From Sympetrum striolatum (lineage: Eukaryota > Arthropoda > Insecta > Odonata > Libellulidae), in assembly GCA_947579665.1 (NCBI GenBank), contig OX388343.1:99701657-99765656 (forward strand): a DNA stretch of 64,000 nucleotides. Direction: 5' to 3'. Positions 22,351 to 33,800 of the stretch are shown piece by piece. Within the stretch, counting starts at the first letter, position 1, and every line of letters begins with the position of its first letter. The notes below the pieces were generated by a model that saw only the letters and a list, made by a program, of their open reading frames with translations, was not told the DNA's origin and made no database searches. The position numbers were made by a program, and so were the translations under genes.

Positions 22351-24381
22351 CTAATCTTTGACACGGAGCGTAACAAGTAAGAATTCTTTATCCAGTTAGT
22401 GCGGTAATTCCTCACTTCTTTCAGTTCTGGAAAAGATTATCCGGTGCTTTGTTTCCTTTCACTGCCGATTCCGCTCAATTAAAACTGCACCGCCACGAAT
22501 GTAATCCGGAAGCGGCCATTCCAACTACTCCATTAAAAGAATCTCTCAAACTCTTTTACCCCTCGTACAGACCAACGATTGAAATCCCCTGGAAAACCTT
22601 CGCCTCAATTTACATTCTCTTGGAACTTATTGGATTCCCTCAGCTTCCCTTATCCTTTTTTATGCCTCCCTCTCTTTCCTACGCTCATTCTCCCTTCTTA
22701 ATCCACATCCGTGCGTAATTACGCGGCCTCCGCCACTTGTCAACATGGGAGGACGTTTGCCGAGGCTTATGACCCCTTCAGGATACCGCCCCCTCCCTTT
22801 TAAGGATTAGCTTTGCGTTTCACACCTGAGAACACCACTCCTCTCTTTATTCTCCTCTCCCCTTTGCAGAATTCCGGTGCTAATGAAAGCCTTAGGATTT
22901 TTTCCCTTCGGTCTCCTCCGATCTTCCTCGGGGGCTTCCGCTATCCCTTCCTTTGTATCTCCCCTTTCGCAACCTTCTTTCCCGTTTCTTCATCTTCTGC
23001 ATCTCGTTTCCTCGGGGGGCCCATTAGGAAGACCGTGGGAGGGTGCCCCCGATCGATTTTTGTGGGGTCCCGAACCTCCGGAGGTCTCCGCAAGAACTAG
23101 ACCACGCAGTCTCTGGTGAAACAAAGAGTGATCCTCACGATGCAGTATGCTCCTGCTTCTACAAATCCGAGGGAAATTTTTCGAAACGGAGGAAAGGAAC
23201 CCTTTCGCACCTTCTGGCCGTTAAGGGCGATTTAGACGAGGGTCAAATCCGCATCAGCGTAATAGAAACGTCTCCGGAATCAGTGGAGTTGAGTGAAGAT
23301 GTAGTTGGTAAAAAGAGGAAATGAATGATCCACAGTTGGCGGTTACTTCGATACTTTTATCGATATCATCGTAAATTGAGTGTATAATACAAAAGTATAT
23401 TGCGGCTTGTATGACGTTTTTAAATTTATATGATGTAGTCTGATAGTTATTTGTTCATTTTCGATAGACATCCAAGAAAACGAAAAGCGGTGAGTTTTAT
23501 GGAAAAACAACTTCCTTTATAAAAAATGAATTCTGTCATTACATTTCAGTTGATAAAATTATCCTGTATAAAGTTTCCCAAGTGCGGATTGCGAATATAT
23601 TGCATTTCGATTTATAAAAGGAAAAAATGAGATTCCATATATTTCGACCTCACTAAATAGTGCCTTGGTGTGTAAAAAAAACAGAAATCAAAGACTATGA
23701 CTCTGATGGTTAACAAATTCTTGCTAATAAAAATAATTATTGTGATTCTTCAGTAGTTGAATGGTAAAGTTACAACCATTGTTGACGAAATTTTGCATTG
23801 TTACGAAAGAAAATTCAATAAGATGACTTTGATGTGGTGATGTCATCTCATATTTAAGGTGCATCTCTTATTTCACATGAGTGTATGAATTGAGTGCTTT
23901 TCGTTAATATTGCCCATTCACCCATTGTGTCCCGGAGTGATTTCATACGCATTCCCTAACGAAGAAATTTGAATTTGAGTGTTGTTAATTATAAAATTTT
24001 TGCATTAGGTGTTACAGATATGCTTTCCTATATTGACATATTAAATAACGCTTGAATTCTTACACCATTTGCTCTTTTTATATTACTAGAAATGCTATTT
24101 TCGAATCCACATCCTTAAGAAATCGAAATAAAGAAACTGCTTATATCTAGTCGATAAATTTATCTACTAAAAATGTCAATCTTGTGAGTTCAGTCAACTC
24201 TGTTAGCAAAATGATTTATTTCCCAGTGGCAATTAAAAGGTCATGTTTGTTGCTGGGTCTCACAGGAGGAAAAGCTCATTCAACTTTGAACAGTAATATA
24301 CGATTTTTGGAGATCTTTTCAACCAATTATTTTAGATAACATGTTAAAATCAGTAATAATGCCCTATTCCAGAGAAATATA
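22351..24381. other. Spacer with C+G-rich block
   Basis: Bases about 22440-23330 are C+G and CpG rich for this window and contain overlapping open frames of 80-95 codons. None matches a family I know, and none has convincing start or splice context. Bases 23331-24381 are ordinary A+T-rich sequence. An unrecognised exon or regulatory island within 22440-23330 cannot be excluded. Confidence 0.4.
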
Positions 24382-24410
24382 CACTACCGGTCAAAAGTTT
24401 GGGTCCACTT
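24382..24410 (+). repeat. Left TIR of Tc1-type element
   Basis: 29 bp, perfect inverted match to 25979-26007. Preceded by target TA. Confidence 0.95.
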
Positions 24411-24806
24411 GCTTTATTTTTGAATTCTGCACAATTAAGTCAGCTACTCATTGGATTTTGTCAAGCACGTGCGTCTTGCTACTGATCAGAGTGTAGAAGG
24501 GTGTCAGAGTGGAGATGGGAGAGGCGTAGATCGAGCATAAATGTGTTATGACTTGATTCATTCTAACTATGCGTCTAGCGTCTATTACGCGTAACATCCT
24601 TGTGCTGCAAAAACCCACTCCAAGAGTTATATTTCCAATTGTTTTTTTATATTTTTCTTTGCAAAAAGGTGAGTAGAACATTTTTCGTATTCAAAATCAT
24701 AAGTGTTCGACAAAAATGTTTATGTAATTTGACGTAATTCGAAAAATATCATCTCATTGTTGAAATGTGAATAAAGCTATATATTTCATGTTTCATTCGT
24801 AGAGGA

Positions 24807-25846
24807 TTGGGTCGAAAAGCAGAGCTGAGTGTAGAGACACGAGCAGTCATTGTGGCACTACATGAAGAAGGTTATTCAACGCGAAAAATTGCTTCTAAAT
24901 ATAATGTTTCTAAAAATGCAGCATGAGAGCCTTACAAAGAAAGAGCGAAACAGGGTGTAATCAGAGTCGTCATCGTTCTGGGAGGCCTAAAACTACGTCA
25001 AAACAAGAGGACAAGTTCCTCTGTGTTGTAAGCAAGAAAAATTGTTCTCTCACAGCCCCCAAAATTCGCGAACAACTCAACTCCGCGCGCGAAGCACCAG
25101 TATCTGTTTCGACGGTACAGCGACGTCTACGAAATTATGGCTTGAAAGGATGCGTCGCCGCTAAAAAACCACTACGCAAGCAAAACAAAGTCAAAAGATT
25201 AAATTAGGCTAAAAAACATAAAGATTGGACAACTGAACAATGGTCTAAAGTCTTGTTCACGGACGAATCAAAATTTGAAATTTTTAACAAACGACGTCGA
25301 CAATATGTTCGTCGTTTGATTGGCGAACGCATGCTTAATCAATGTGTGATCCCCACAGTCAAGCATGGTGGAGGGCCAATGTTAGTCTGGGGATGCTTTG
25401 CTGGGGACATTGTTGGTGATATTGTGAAAATTGAGGGTATCGTGGACAAAAAAGTCTACCACAACATTCTTCAACGGCACGCTTTTCCGTGTGGGAAAAG
25501 AATTGTGGGTCGCGGATTCGTTTTTTTGCAAGATAATGATCCTAAACACACTTCTAAATATTGCCGGGATTATATCGCAGCCAAAGAGAAGCAGAAAGAA
25601 CTCAAATATATGGAATGGCCTCCTCAGTCGGTGGATTGTAACCCGATCGAGTTGTTGGGGGACGAGTTGGACAGACAAGTGAGAAAATTGCAACCAACTA
25701 ATAAAAAGCAGCTTTGGACGTTCCTATAAAATTGCTGGAATCAAATAACAACAGAATCATTGCATAAATTGATTGAAAGGATGCCCAGAATATGCGCTGC
25801 TGTTATGCGAGCAAAAGGCGGATATTTCGAAGAATCAAAAATATAA
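24807..25846 (+). pseudogene. Tc1-type (DD38E) transposase pseudogene
   Basis: Cut-and-paste transposase of about 346 codons, the usual family size. The N-terminal part has a helix-turn-helix (GRKAELSVETRAVIVALHEE...STRKIASKYNVS in pieces), then the GRPK motif and a second HTH (about 25040-25150). The DDE domain follows with FTDESKF (first D), LQDNDPKHTS (second D) and NPIELL (E), 38 residues separating the second D and the E. Damage: the expected start ATG reads TTG (24807), a -1 frameshift lies near 24920, and stops occur at TAG 25205-25207 (where Tc1 proteins have W in the LxWAKxH motif) and TAA 25727-25729. All three catalytic acidic residues remain. The NPIENLW motif reads NPIELLG. Confidence 0.92.
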
Positions 25847-25978
25847 ATAAATACTTGCGAGTTTCTTTGTAAGTTGACATATTTTGTATAAACAATGATC
25901 AAATTTTCATAAATATTGATAATAAAAAATAATGAACGAAGAAAACCATGGTTTTTTTAACATTTCATCAACATTTTG

Positions 25979-26007
25979 AAGTGGACCCAAACTTTTGACC
26001 GGTAGTG
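25979..26007 (-). repeat. Right TIR of Tc1-type element
   Basis: 29 bp, perfect inverted match to 24382-24410. Followed by target TA. Confidence 0.95.
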
Positions 26008-26009
26008 TA

Positions 26010-26960
26010 TTTTAAAGAAGGTGGTGAACAAATCAAAAGGAAATTCGAACGGCATTCCTGCGAAAAAGTCCAAACCACGGAAATTAAATTAAACACTTAG
26101 AAAATAACAAGAAAGAACTTATTTGAATAGCAATACCTGTAAATCCTGTGTAACAGGCGATCCATGGCGACCTTGAATATCGAAGGAAACTTGCAACTTG
26201 ATTCAATTGAATAATAGACAATCGTTTACCGTTACATAGGAAAGCATTATAATGATATTTAGCTCTCTATGGAATCATTGTTTGATTACTCATTTGTTGG
26301 AATATCGTTCTGCCGAATGCAAATTTTGAAGGCTCTGTCTCTCTAATATGATCACTCTAAACACGAGGGATGTTACCTTAAATTGAATTGTCTCTTTTCA
26401 TTTTTTTACGCTATGGATTCCAACCGCAAAGTCATGCCTGGAGCTATAGGTAGAAAAGTGTAATTTAATTATATAAAATTGTAGTGCGATTTACGTGTAT
26501 TAATTTGATACAATAATTTAAAAATGAAAAACAGTAAATCAATTGAATTTTTTCATTCTGGACAAATTGTGTGATCTGAGTGAGGAAATTTTGAGCAATA
26601 TTATCATCAACCTTCTTTCTCGATATGCGCCATCTTAAATTTAGAAGACCAATAAATTCCGTATAAATGGTTTTCAACCGTAATCCGTGCATGTGAGGAG
26701 AGGAATTCTGGTAGATAAAATAGTGTTACAATTTTTTCATCTACTTATAAATATGTATCATTCAAATTTAAGTAATCACGTAATAACGTAACGTCACTAG
26801 TAATGTAAACTCTTACAAGCAATTAGGCTTGCCTGAGACTTCAATCCGAAATTGCCTATCTAAGGCGAAAGGATGAATTTAAGAAGCAAATCTCCGGTGA
26901 GTAGTGAGACTATTGATGGGGTAGCTTAATAAAATACATTCACAGCAAAAATCATCAACA
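26010..26960. other. Spacer without recognised genes
   Basis: A+T-rich sequence with no gene or repeat identified. Confidence 0.5.
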
Positions 26961-27102
26961 GCCTTCTAAATCACTCAATGCGCATTATTTCGCCTTCGAT
27001 GAGGGCATCATTTGGGGCAGAAGAAGAATTCGTCTTCATCCGTCTTCTTACCCTGACGATGCCCTCATGAACGGCGAAGTACGCATTGGGTGATAAATAG
27101 GC
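26961..27102. mobile_element. Short foldback unit with hammerhead-like arm
   Basis: Imperfect inverted repeat with arms of about 50 bases: GCCTTCTAAATCACTCAATG at the left (26961-26980) mirrors the right end at about 27083-27102, and GATGAGGGCATC (26998-27009) mirrors GATGCCCTCAT (27058-27068). The loop is about 45 bases. The right arm contains CTGACGA (27053-27059), an exact match to the hammerhead CUGANGA core, then GGCGAAG. No coding sequence. Probably a Penelope-derived or MITE-like unit. Confidence 0.55.
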
Positions 27103-27422
27103 TTTTTCGTATTTTTTTGGTATGAATGTTTTTTATTAAATATCTTGGTACTCAAAACCTTACATATTTCATCCAATCAGTTAATATTTACATAATAGAC
27201 AAGGTAAATCCTTTCCATCTTTATTTTTTCTATCTAAAATAATACCTTGGTATTATTTTTAATGGACATGCGAAAGCTTTTCAATGAGGAGACACAAAAG
27301 GTTACATTTGTATAAAGCCCACCCCCTTTTGATTGACAAGGAGACGGAGCAATTACGATAATTTCGTGGATGCAGGAGAAACAAATGATATTTCGAATCT
27401 TTCAAAATGAACAGATAATGTA
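27103..27422. other. Spacer without recognised genes
   Basis: Nothing identified. Confidence 0.5.
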
Positions 27423-27499
27423 CAGTCCTGGCCAAAATTAACGCAGCATCGGCCGTAAGGATCGCTAGGGAGGTGCTGCGTTAATTTTGGCCAGGAGTG
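27423..27499. mobile_element. 77-bp Tc1/mariner-like double-TIR MITE
   Basis: CAGTCCTGGCCAAAATTAAC (27423-27442) continues into CGCAGCA. The right end is its inverted copy, with one mismatch near the tip (CACTCC against CAGTCC). Arms are about 27 bp with about 23 bases between them. It is flanked by TA on both sides (27421-27422 and 27500-27501), the Tc1/mariner target. It is essentially two TIRs joined, the smallest possible non-autonomous derivative. A different family from the 24382 element. Confidence 0.85.
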
Positions 27500-27501
27500 T
27501 A

Positions 27502-27874
27502 CTTTCTTACTTTTGTCCGTACGGAGTCTGTGAACGACTTCGGGATATGCGCGGTTTTCAGACTAACTACTGCTTGTTAATGCGATTTTTTTATACCTGA
27601 TGTTTAGCTCGTTTAAAACTCGTTTCCAAACGATACAAAATGGGTGATCTTTCCCATCCTGAGAGGACATAGTCGAAAACACTTCGACTATTTCGGAAAA
27701 ACCTTTTACGCGATAACCGAAATCAGAAAGAGGAAGTGTGTTTTCGCGGCGGCTGCAGTTCTTCTCGTCTCGCGTCCGTTCATCTCCCGATGTTGGTAGC
27801 ACAGCTCGATAATTACACAGAACATTAAAAATATACAAAAGAAAATTCCCCCACCCTATCCCTGGACACAAAAT
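27502..27874. other. Spacer without recognised genes
   Basis: A 102-codon minus-strand open frame (27563-27871) has mixed composition and no recognisable family. Its N-terminal part directly abuts the LINE tail at 27875. No gene is called. Confidence 0.4.
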
Positions 27875-28130
27875 TATTATTATTATTAGGGGTCTTTACT
27901 ATAAGAGAGATTGAGACTAAAAAGTCTCCTCTTCCATCTAACCTGTCGTTAAGTTGTTACATTATTATAAGTATATTACATCTATCAATGAAGCTTAGAG
28001 GAAAATAGAAGAAAATGTAAGAAGGGATTGCGGATGTAAAGAAAAACTAAGAAAAGCTAAGGAAGAAATGTCCATGCAGGAAAACACCCACAAAGAAGGA
28101 GGGTGTGAAAAACCTGCAAAACCAAATACA
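27875..28130 (-). mobile_element. LINE 3' end, trinucleotide-tail family, copy 2
   Basis: Matches copy 1 (9449-9670) closely from the (TAA)n tail through the terminal hairpin (GAGACT 27913-27918, AGTCTC 27923-27928) and the GGGATTGCGGATGTAAAG block. It keeps the complete internal hairpin at 28075-28118, whose two sides are TGCAGG...CACCC and GGGTG...CCTGCA. It is 5'-truncated within the 3' UTR near 28130. Confidence 0.85.
28075..28118 (-). other. LINE 3' UTR internal hairpin
   Basis: 28075-28080 pairs with 28113-28118 (TGCAGG/CCTGCA) and 28085-28089 with 28101-28105 (CACCC/GGGTG), separated by an A-rich internal loop. In the 62984-63021 copy the inner stem is CACTC/GAGTG, a paired change that preserves pairing. 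Confidence 0.65.
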
Positions 28131-28528
28131 TTTGATAGAACTGAGGATATGGCTCGTGCATTCAAGTGCATGCGCGTGAGAACATGACGTAATGCAATTA
28201 AGGAAATAAACCTGAAACACTTATAATGAAAATCTTTAAGACCGACCGATTCTGTTAACGTTTTGACATCATCTGGCGACACAAATACTGAAATGCGGGC
28301 ACCCATTCCGTCCATAATTAAGCCCGTATTTTTGTATATATGTCGCCACACTATGTCGACCTGTCAAGAAAATAACTCGTCGGTAACTTCAAATTTCAAG
28401 TTTTTTATTGGTATGTTTTACCTATAGCTACTCTTACCATTTGATTTTTAGAATTTTGGATTTTGAACAAATCAATTTAGAATTGAGTGATGAAACGTCG
28501 AGCATTTAGATGTGTGTTATTCTTTCAC
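28131..28528. other. Spacer without recognised genes
   Basis: A minus-strand open frame of 118 codons (27995-28351) runs across the LINE boundary and is therefore at least partly chance. No family recognised. Confidence 0.45.
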
Positions 28529-29674
28529 TAGCTGAAGCGCCGGTTGATTCTCAACGGGGAATATAGAAGTAGATTAACTTCAAGTTGCCGGTCGTGCAAT
28601 GCGTAAATTCCCTTTAGAATAAGGTCTAAAATCCCAAGCTGTTCTTATTGTACAGGAAAATTCATGAGCTCGGCTCAACCATCGCATTGATCTTGAGGAG
28701 GACTGGCTGTTTACAACCTCAGCAATTTTTAAAAATTCACGCTTATTTTGTCGAAATTCTCGAAATTTCGATTCGGAAACAATATTCCACGATCAAACTT
28801 AGAACATTCATTTAATTTTCGTTCTTTTGCTTCTTGTTTCGACTCCGCACGACTATTTTTCTGTTTTAATTCTTCAAAAGAAATATAGTCTGCTACCGAT
28901 TAAAGTGAAGATTAGATTTATTCTTTATGGAAACCCATCTGAGCGATCTTGGTTCGAAACCAGCAAAATTATCGAATACAATTGAGACAGTACGTCCTTC
29001 CTGGTCCCAGAAAACACGTAAGCAAAGTTTGACGCGAATCTGGCAAACGGTTTGTACTAAAATCGAAGACACACAATCTCCTGACTGTAATTACGTACCT
29101 GCGATTGCTGGTTACATTCTTACAGAAAATTTCTCGTTATCTATGTAATATATCAAACTCTTCAACCATCAGTTTTATGGGCCTAAAGTTCACGAGTATT
29201 TTTACGGGATAAAACATGAGCTCGGATTCAACAATGGGATCGGTCGTCAGGGGGATGAGTTGTTTACAGCCTCGAATTTTCACGAAAGTTTTGTATATTT
29301 TACCAATATTCTCGCAAATTCTAATCGAAAGTAAGATTCCACTACCTAAATAAGAATTTTTATTTAATTTTCTTTCTTTCGGTGTTTGTCTCGACTCTGC
29401 ACGACTATTCCTTCTACTTTAATTCTTCAAAAGAAATAAAGCCTGCAACCGATAAAAGTGAAGCTTACGTGTATTCCTTATGAAAATGTATCTGAGTTAT
29501 CTTGGTTCGAACCCAGCAAAATTCTTGAATAAAAATGAAACACTACTTCCTTCCTGATATAAATGGACACGTATGCAAAGTTTGAGACGAATCGGGTAAA
29601 CGGTGTAGACTCCAATCCAAGACAAACAAAGAAACCCACAAACCCACAGAATTTCTGCTATATATATAGATATA
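28529..29674 (+). mobile_element. Unassigned repeat, TAGCTG...TATATATAGAT type, copy 2
   Basis: Starts TAGCTGAAGCGCCGG (about 28530) and ends ACCCACAGAATTTC then TATATATATAGAT (29661-29672), mirroring the end styles of 16731-17652. Its body is partially duplicated in tandem, and its 3' part matches the inverted copy at 42262-42570. It includes a tRNA-B-box-like GGTTCGAACCC (about 29505-29515). No coding capacity seen. Could be a SINE-like or RTE-derived non-autonomous element. Confidence 0.5.
28661..29640 (+). repeat. ~553-bp tandem duplication, two diverged units
   Basis: Unit 1 begins CATGAGCTCGG at 28663 and unit 2 at 29215. Later anchors keep the offset: CTTCAAAAGAAAT at 28872 and 29425, and CAGCAAAATT at 28961 and 29514. 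The duplicated part is about 425 bases, diverged by many substitutions and small indels, so the duplication is old. Confidence 0.8.
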
Positions 29675-30750
29675 ATAATTTAATTTTCAGAAAGAATGAA
29701 TTACTAATATTTTAGTGACATTGATTATTCTCCGTCGGAACAGGTAAGGGTATGGCATTATTTTGTCTGCTAGAATCTAAACCAATCCGAAAATTTTGTG
29801 AAACTTCAGTTTTAAATTTTCTAAAAGCAGGTCTTCAAAAATGAAGAGGTTGTTATAATAAACATTTGATAGTTGAGGGTTTACCCCTAAAAATCCCTTT
29901 GGGAAAGCAGTTTTACCTGCTAATGTTCGGAATTCAGTTAATATATTTTTTTAATGAGGTGATAATTTCCATGACGTTCATAAGTAAAGTTGGGTCGCCA
30001 CCGAAAATGGGAAAGATTTTTGGGTGGCTTCCATTTTGAATTGGGCCATTTCCAAACAGGATACTTTCCCTTCATAGTCAGCGAGTGCGAATGTGATTTA
30101 ATTGGATGTTTTGGATGTCTTTTCATATCGATTTTACCTCTGCTATTGTCGTAGACGAAAAATTCTGAATTATCTCAGGATGTAACATAACATTCAACAT
30201 TTAATAATATTATAACGATAAATATTTAATAAGATAAAATTGATGGAAGGAATTTATAACTTCGCTATTTTTCACTTCTGCACAACATTTAATCAAAAGT
30301 TTAATTTGCAATTATGTTCAATTCAAAACGGAGTTCATAATTTCCGCGAGTAAAATGAAAATATTTTGACATTCGTAAGAACTTGAGACGAATCATCAAC
30401 CATATTAAATAGCAGAGGGGAGGTCATAAACATAAGTTCATGCCGAGGAAACAATGGACTAATGTCACCTAGAATTCGTTTATAAATAGAGGAGTTAAAT
30501 AGTATTACCTTAAGAGATCTTCAAACCATTACTGAAAAACAAAAAGGAGTTTAGATATAGATTTAGTTGATTACTGTGAAAGAGTAATATCAATGAAACG
30601 CTATTGTAAATTGTAAGTGTTATAATGGACAACAAGACAAAATGGCATAGGGCTTATATAGAAACGGCAAAAATTTACTACGGAAATGTAACTGTATTTA
30701 TGAGATATGTGGTGTGTGTGTGTATATGTATTGGAATAGCATTGGGATAT
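29675..30750. other. Spacer without recognised genes
   Basis: No gene recognised. A 62-codon minus-strand frame at 29938-30126 is low in complexity and not family-like. Confidence 0.5.
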
Positions 30751-30830
30751 TGCATACATTAATAATAATAACACGTCTTTATTCGAGTGTGATTGAGACT
30801 TCTCCTCTTCCATCTAACCCCTAAGGCATG
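30751..30830 (-). mobile_element. LINE 3' end, trinucleotide-tail family, copy 3
   Basis: Keeps the A/T trinucleotide tail (30761-30771), AATAAAGACGTG and the CTCCTCTTCCATCTAACCCC block (plus-strand reading). It lost one side of the terminal hairpin: only one GAGACT half remains. The sequence beyond 30830 does not match the other copies. Confidence 0.65.
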
Positions 30831-33800
30831 CTCTAGTAGTTTTGTGTGTTCTAATATTGTTTGTAAATGCAGTGATGCAATTCCGAATTTTTAATCAGTA
30901 AGAGGCTGTATTTGGGCTGAGTAAGGATATTTGTGTTGTAAATGTTGTTGGTGTATTTATTTAGTTGTAGCTGTCAACTGAGGGCAGTCCACCTTTATTA
31001 TATACACAATAAATAAATTACAAATTTGGCCGTTTATCATCAACTGGAGTGATTAGTAAGTTTTAAGAGGATAGTGGCGATGTCGATATCGATTTTTCAA
31101 GAATAGGCGTGTGGAATGTCGTCTCCCTCAAAAATAAGTAATCACCGTTAATGTTTCTTAGATTAGCGTCGTGCCAAGGAATGAAAGAGGAATTTATTTC
31201 CGTAATTGATAACTCGCTCCCCGAAATCATCTTCCCCAAGTCGAGGTTTTTTCCACGCGGTGCGTTAATGGAGTTCCTGGATCTTCCCGGCGGAGAGAGC
31301 TTCTCCAAACGGTGGGGCGTGAGGCTGCCTCTGCGCCCAGGAATTTGGGCGAAATTCTGCTAAAGCCCCACTTCGACCGGAGTCTCTCTACGCGCGCCGT
31401 TAAAATAGACCCGACAAAAGCCATTAATTTAATAAACTTAGTTAGTGAACCATATCCTGCCTTTACTAGGTTTCCGAAAAGTCGAGAAGTATCACTTTCG
31501 CATTCACAACATTCAATGCGGTCAGATTTTGAAACAATTCTTGTATAAATCAATAATAAATTAATCTTGGCGCGAAAGATTAAAATAAAGAATTTGATAT
31601 TCGTTTTGCTTTTTAAATTAGCAATTTAAAGACTTTCTCATTAGAATTCTCCTATAATCAATGGCAATTGGATTAGCCTCGATTCACTTAATTTCACATA
31701 ACGACGCATTTTAAGACTCCTAACCTATTTTTTCCTTTGAGCCTGCATAATTCTTCACTACCAGTAGTTGTAGAAGTGATCTTGAGTATTTGTGTGGACT
31801 TGAATTTGGTGAGGTGTCTGATAATTTTTAGAGTTAATTCATAATAGGCTCTAGAGACAGGTTAATATTAGTGAATCGTAAGGTTTTAGCAAGATGAGGT
31901 TTGCACCTAAATTAAATTAAAGCTCTATTAATCTTGCAATGAAAGAAAATTTAAATCACAGCTATTTGAGATTTTAAACCTCAAAACTATCAACCTTGCA
32001 AGTATGGTCGTAGTAATTCAATGCATTAGAAACTTGGTTTATGTTTTATCAAATCCTTCGCGTTCATAAATTTTCATGCCATTTAGTCATGTATGATGTA
32101 ATTTATGAGTCTTTAAATCAAGTGAGATTTAAAGTAATCTCACTGCTTACTAAATAACACAGCAATGAGTAATAACACAACCACATTCTTAAGACAGTAA
32201 TGTGTTGGTAGATGTTAGAGTTACGAGTGAGATGTCAAGTTAAAGTTCTTTTCCATTTACTTATGCATAATATCTCCGCATTCAATATCACGATTAGGAA
32301 AACAATACAGTCTGTATACAAGTGTATCGGATAACATTTCGCGAGGAATTATACTATAAAAATATGGAATCTGAATTCCTTGTGTATATACGGAGTACGT
32401 AAACTGAAATATGAGAATTAATCAAACTGTAGTTTCAGTAATTAACATGAGCGTAATAGATTCCATGAAATCACTTTTTCTGAAAATTTCTAAACATGAT
32501 TGTGTTGGAATGAGATCTCTGAAATATCAGTTATAAATAACTGTAATTGATAGCAAATACCGTGAGGTAAACTAGGATGAAGCGAAACTAAGGAAATAAA
32601 AAGAGCCCTAGATTCCATAAGAGAAACAAAAGGCAAACACAAACAAGAGCGACCTAATGTGTTCGCCTCTGCAATGAAAACAGTTCCGTTTGCATTTCTA
32701 CGTAAAATACTAATTAAATACAAGTATCGGTTATTATGCATAATTAAAGAAGCTGCGCATTCATCAAGTTGCTTTTTAAGTTCGTAATTTTATTTTAATG
32801 CGCCTTGCTCTTCCTGAACATTACCTCATTAATTTTATAGCTTCCGAATTCAAAAGTTTCCTCCTCGTGTAATTTTAACGAACGTCGCTGCGATGCGTAG
32901 GCGATCGCCCACCGAGGAGCACGTTCTTTGCTATTTGAGCGCCGCTTAGCGGGAAGTATTGGTGCTGCGAGGATTCGAGCAAAATCAAGGAATATCACAA
33001 GGAGGAAAACTCTTGCAGGTTATCCATTATCGAAGCCCTACTTGTAGTATCTACTTCCTTGAATTTCATGAAGTGCTGTATCTCGGAAAGCGAATGTGAA
33101 TCAGCTAATGCCCCTTCGCTCGGCCGTATTGCAATCGTTTTCCTGAAGAATGCGCACTTCTGCTGATAAACTCAAAACGTGAGACTACTAGAGGAAAACT
33201 TATCAATTAATAAAGTTATACCTTAAGTTATATGGATCTTTGCGAAAAGTTATTTTTATTTTGGATTTCATTCTGAAAAGTTTGATAATGTTCTTCGTTT
33301 ACAATTAATAATATCTGAGCGTCGAAAATAATATGATTGTGCATGATATATATTTAATTTATAGCGATAAATTAATACCAAACTAAATCCATGCTGTGGA
33401 AGGACGAGCCTGACGGACGTAATGCCTGATTGTTATTTATTTTGACGATCAATTATAGTATCAACAATATACAAAAATATCACACCATTTTCTATCTACT
33501 GTCAGTTTTCATCTTTTCGTTCAATTAGAAGAATGTTTATGATCCACCAATATGTTTTTCTAAGTAAAAAATGCTCTTAAATATGAATTACCTGATAAAA
33601 AAGCAAGTAAGTGGCAATTGAATCTATTTTCATTTGTAGAAAAAGATGTCAGAAAGAACTATTAATGATTAAATAAATATTTTTTCAGGGATGTTCCCGA
33701 TTATTGAACAAATAGATCACTAAAATGGAGTAAATTGGAACCTAAATTTACATAACATAAAATAACGCATAAAATATGATCTACATACATATATAACGAA

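Larger units (their letters stand above)
24382..26007 (+). mobile_element. Tc1/mariner transposon, DD38E type, inactive
   Basis: A 1626-bp element with 29-bp perfect terminal inverted repeats (24382-24410 and 25979-26007, starting CACTACCGGTCAAAAGTTTG) flanked by the TA target dinucleotide on both sides (24380-24381 and 26008-26009). It contains one degraded transposase gene in the usual orientation. The TIRs are still perfect, so the insertion may be fairly young or the ends may still be mobilised in trans. The catalytic spacing places it with Tc1-related DD38E elements (the family called Intruder) rather than classic DD34E Tc1. Confidence 0.93.

Noticed and set aside
27563..28351. Two minus-strand open frames of 102 and 118 codons
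   Set aside because: One abuts and the other crosses the LINE 3' UTR at 27875-28130, and neither resembles a protein family.
31063..31553. Possible small gene with open frames on both strands
   Set aside because: Slightly less A+T rich, but no known domain and equally long frames on both strands; left as a possible conserved non-coding block.
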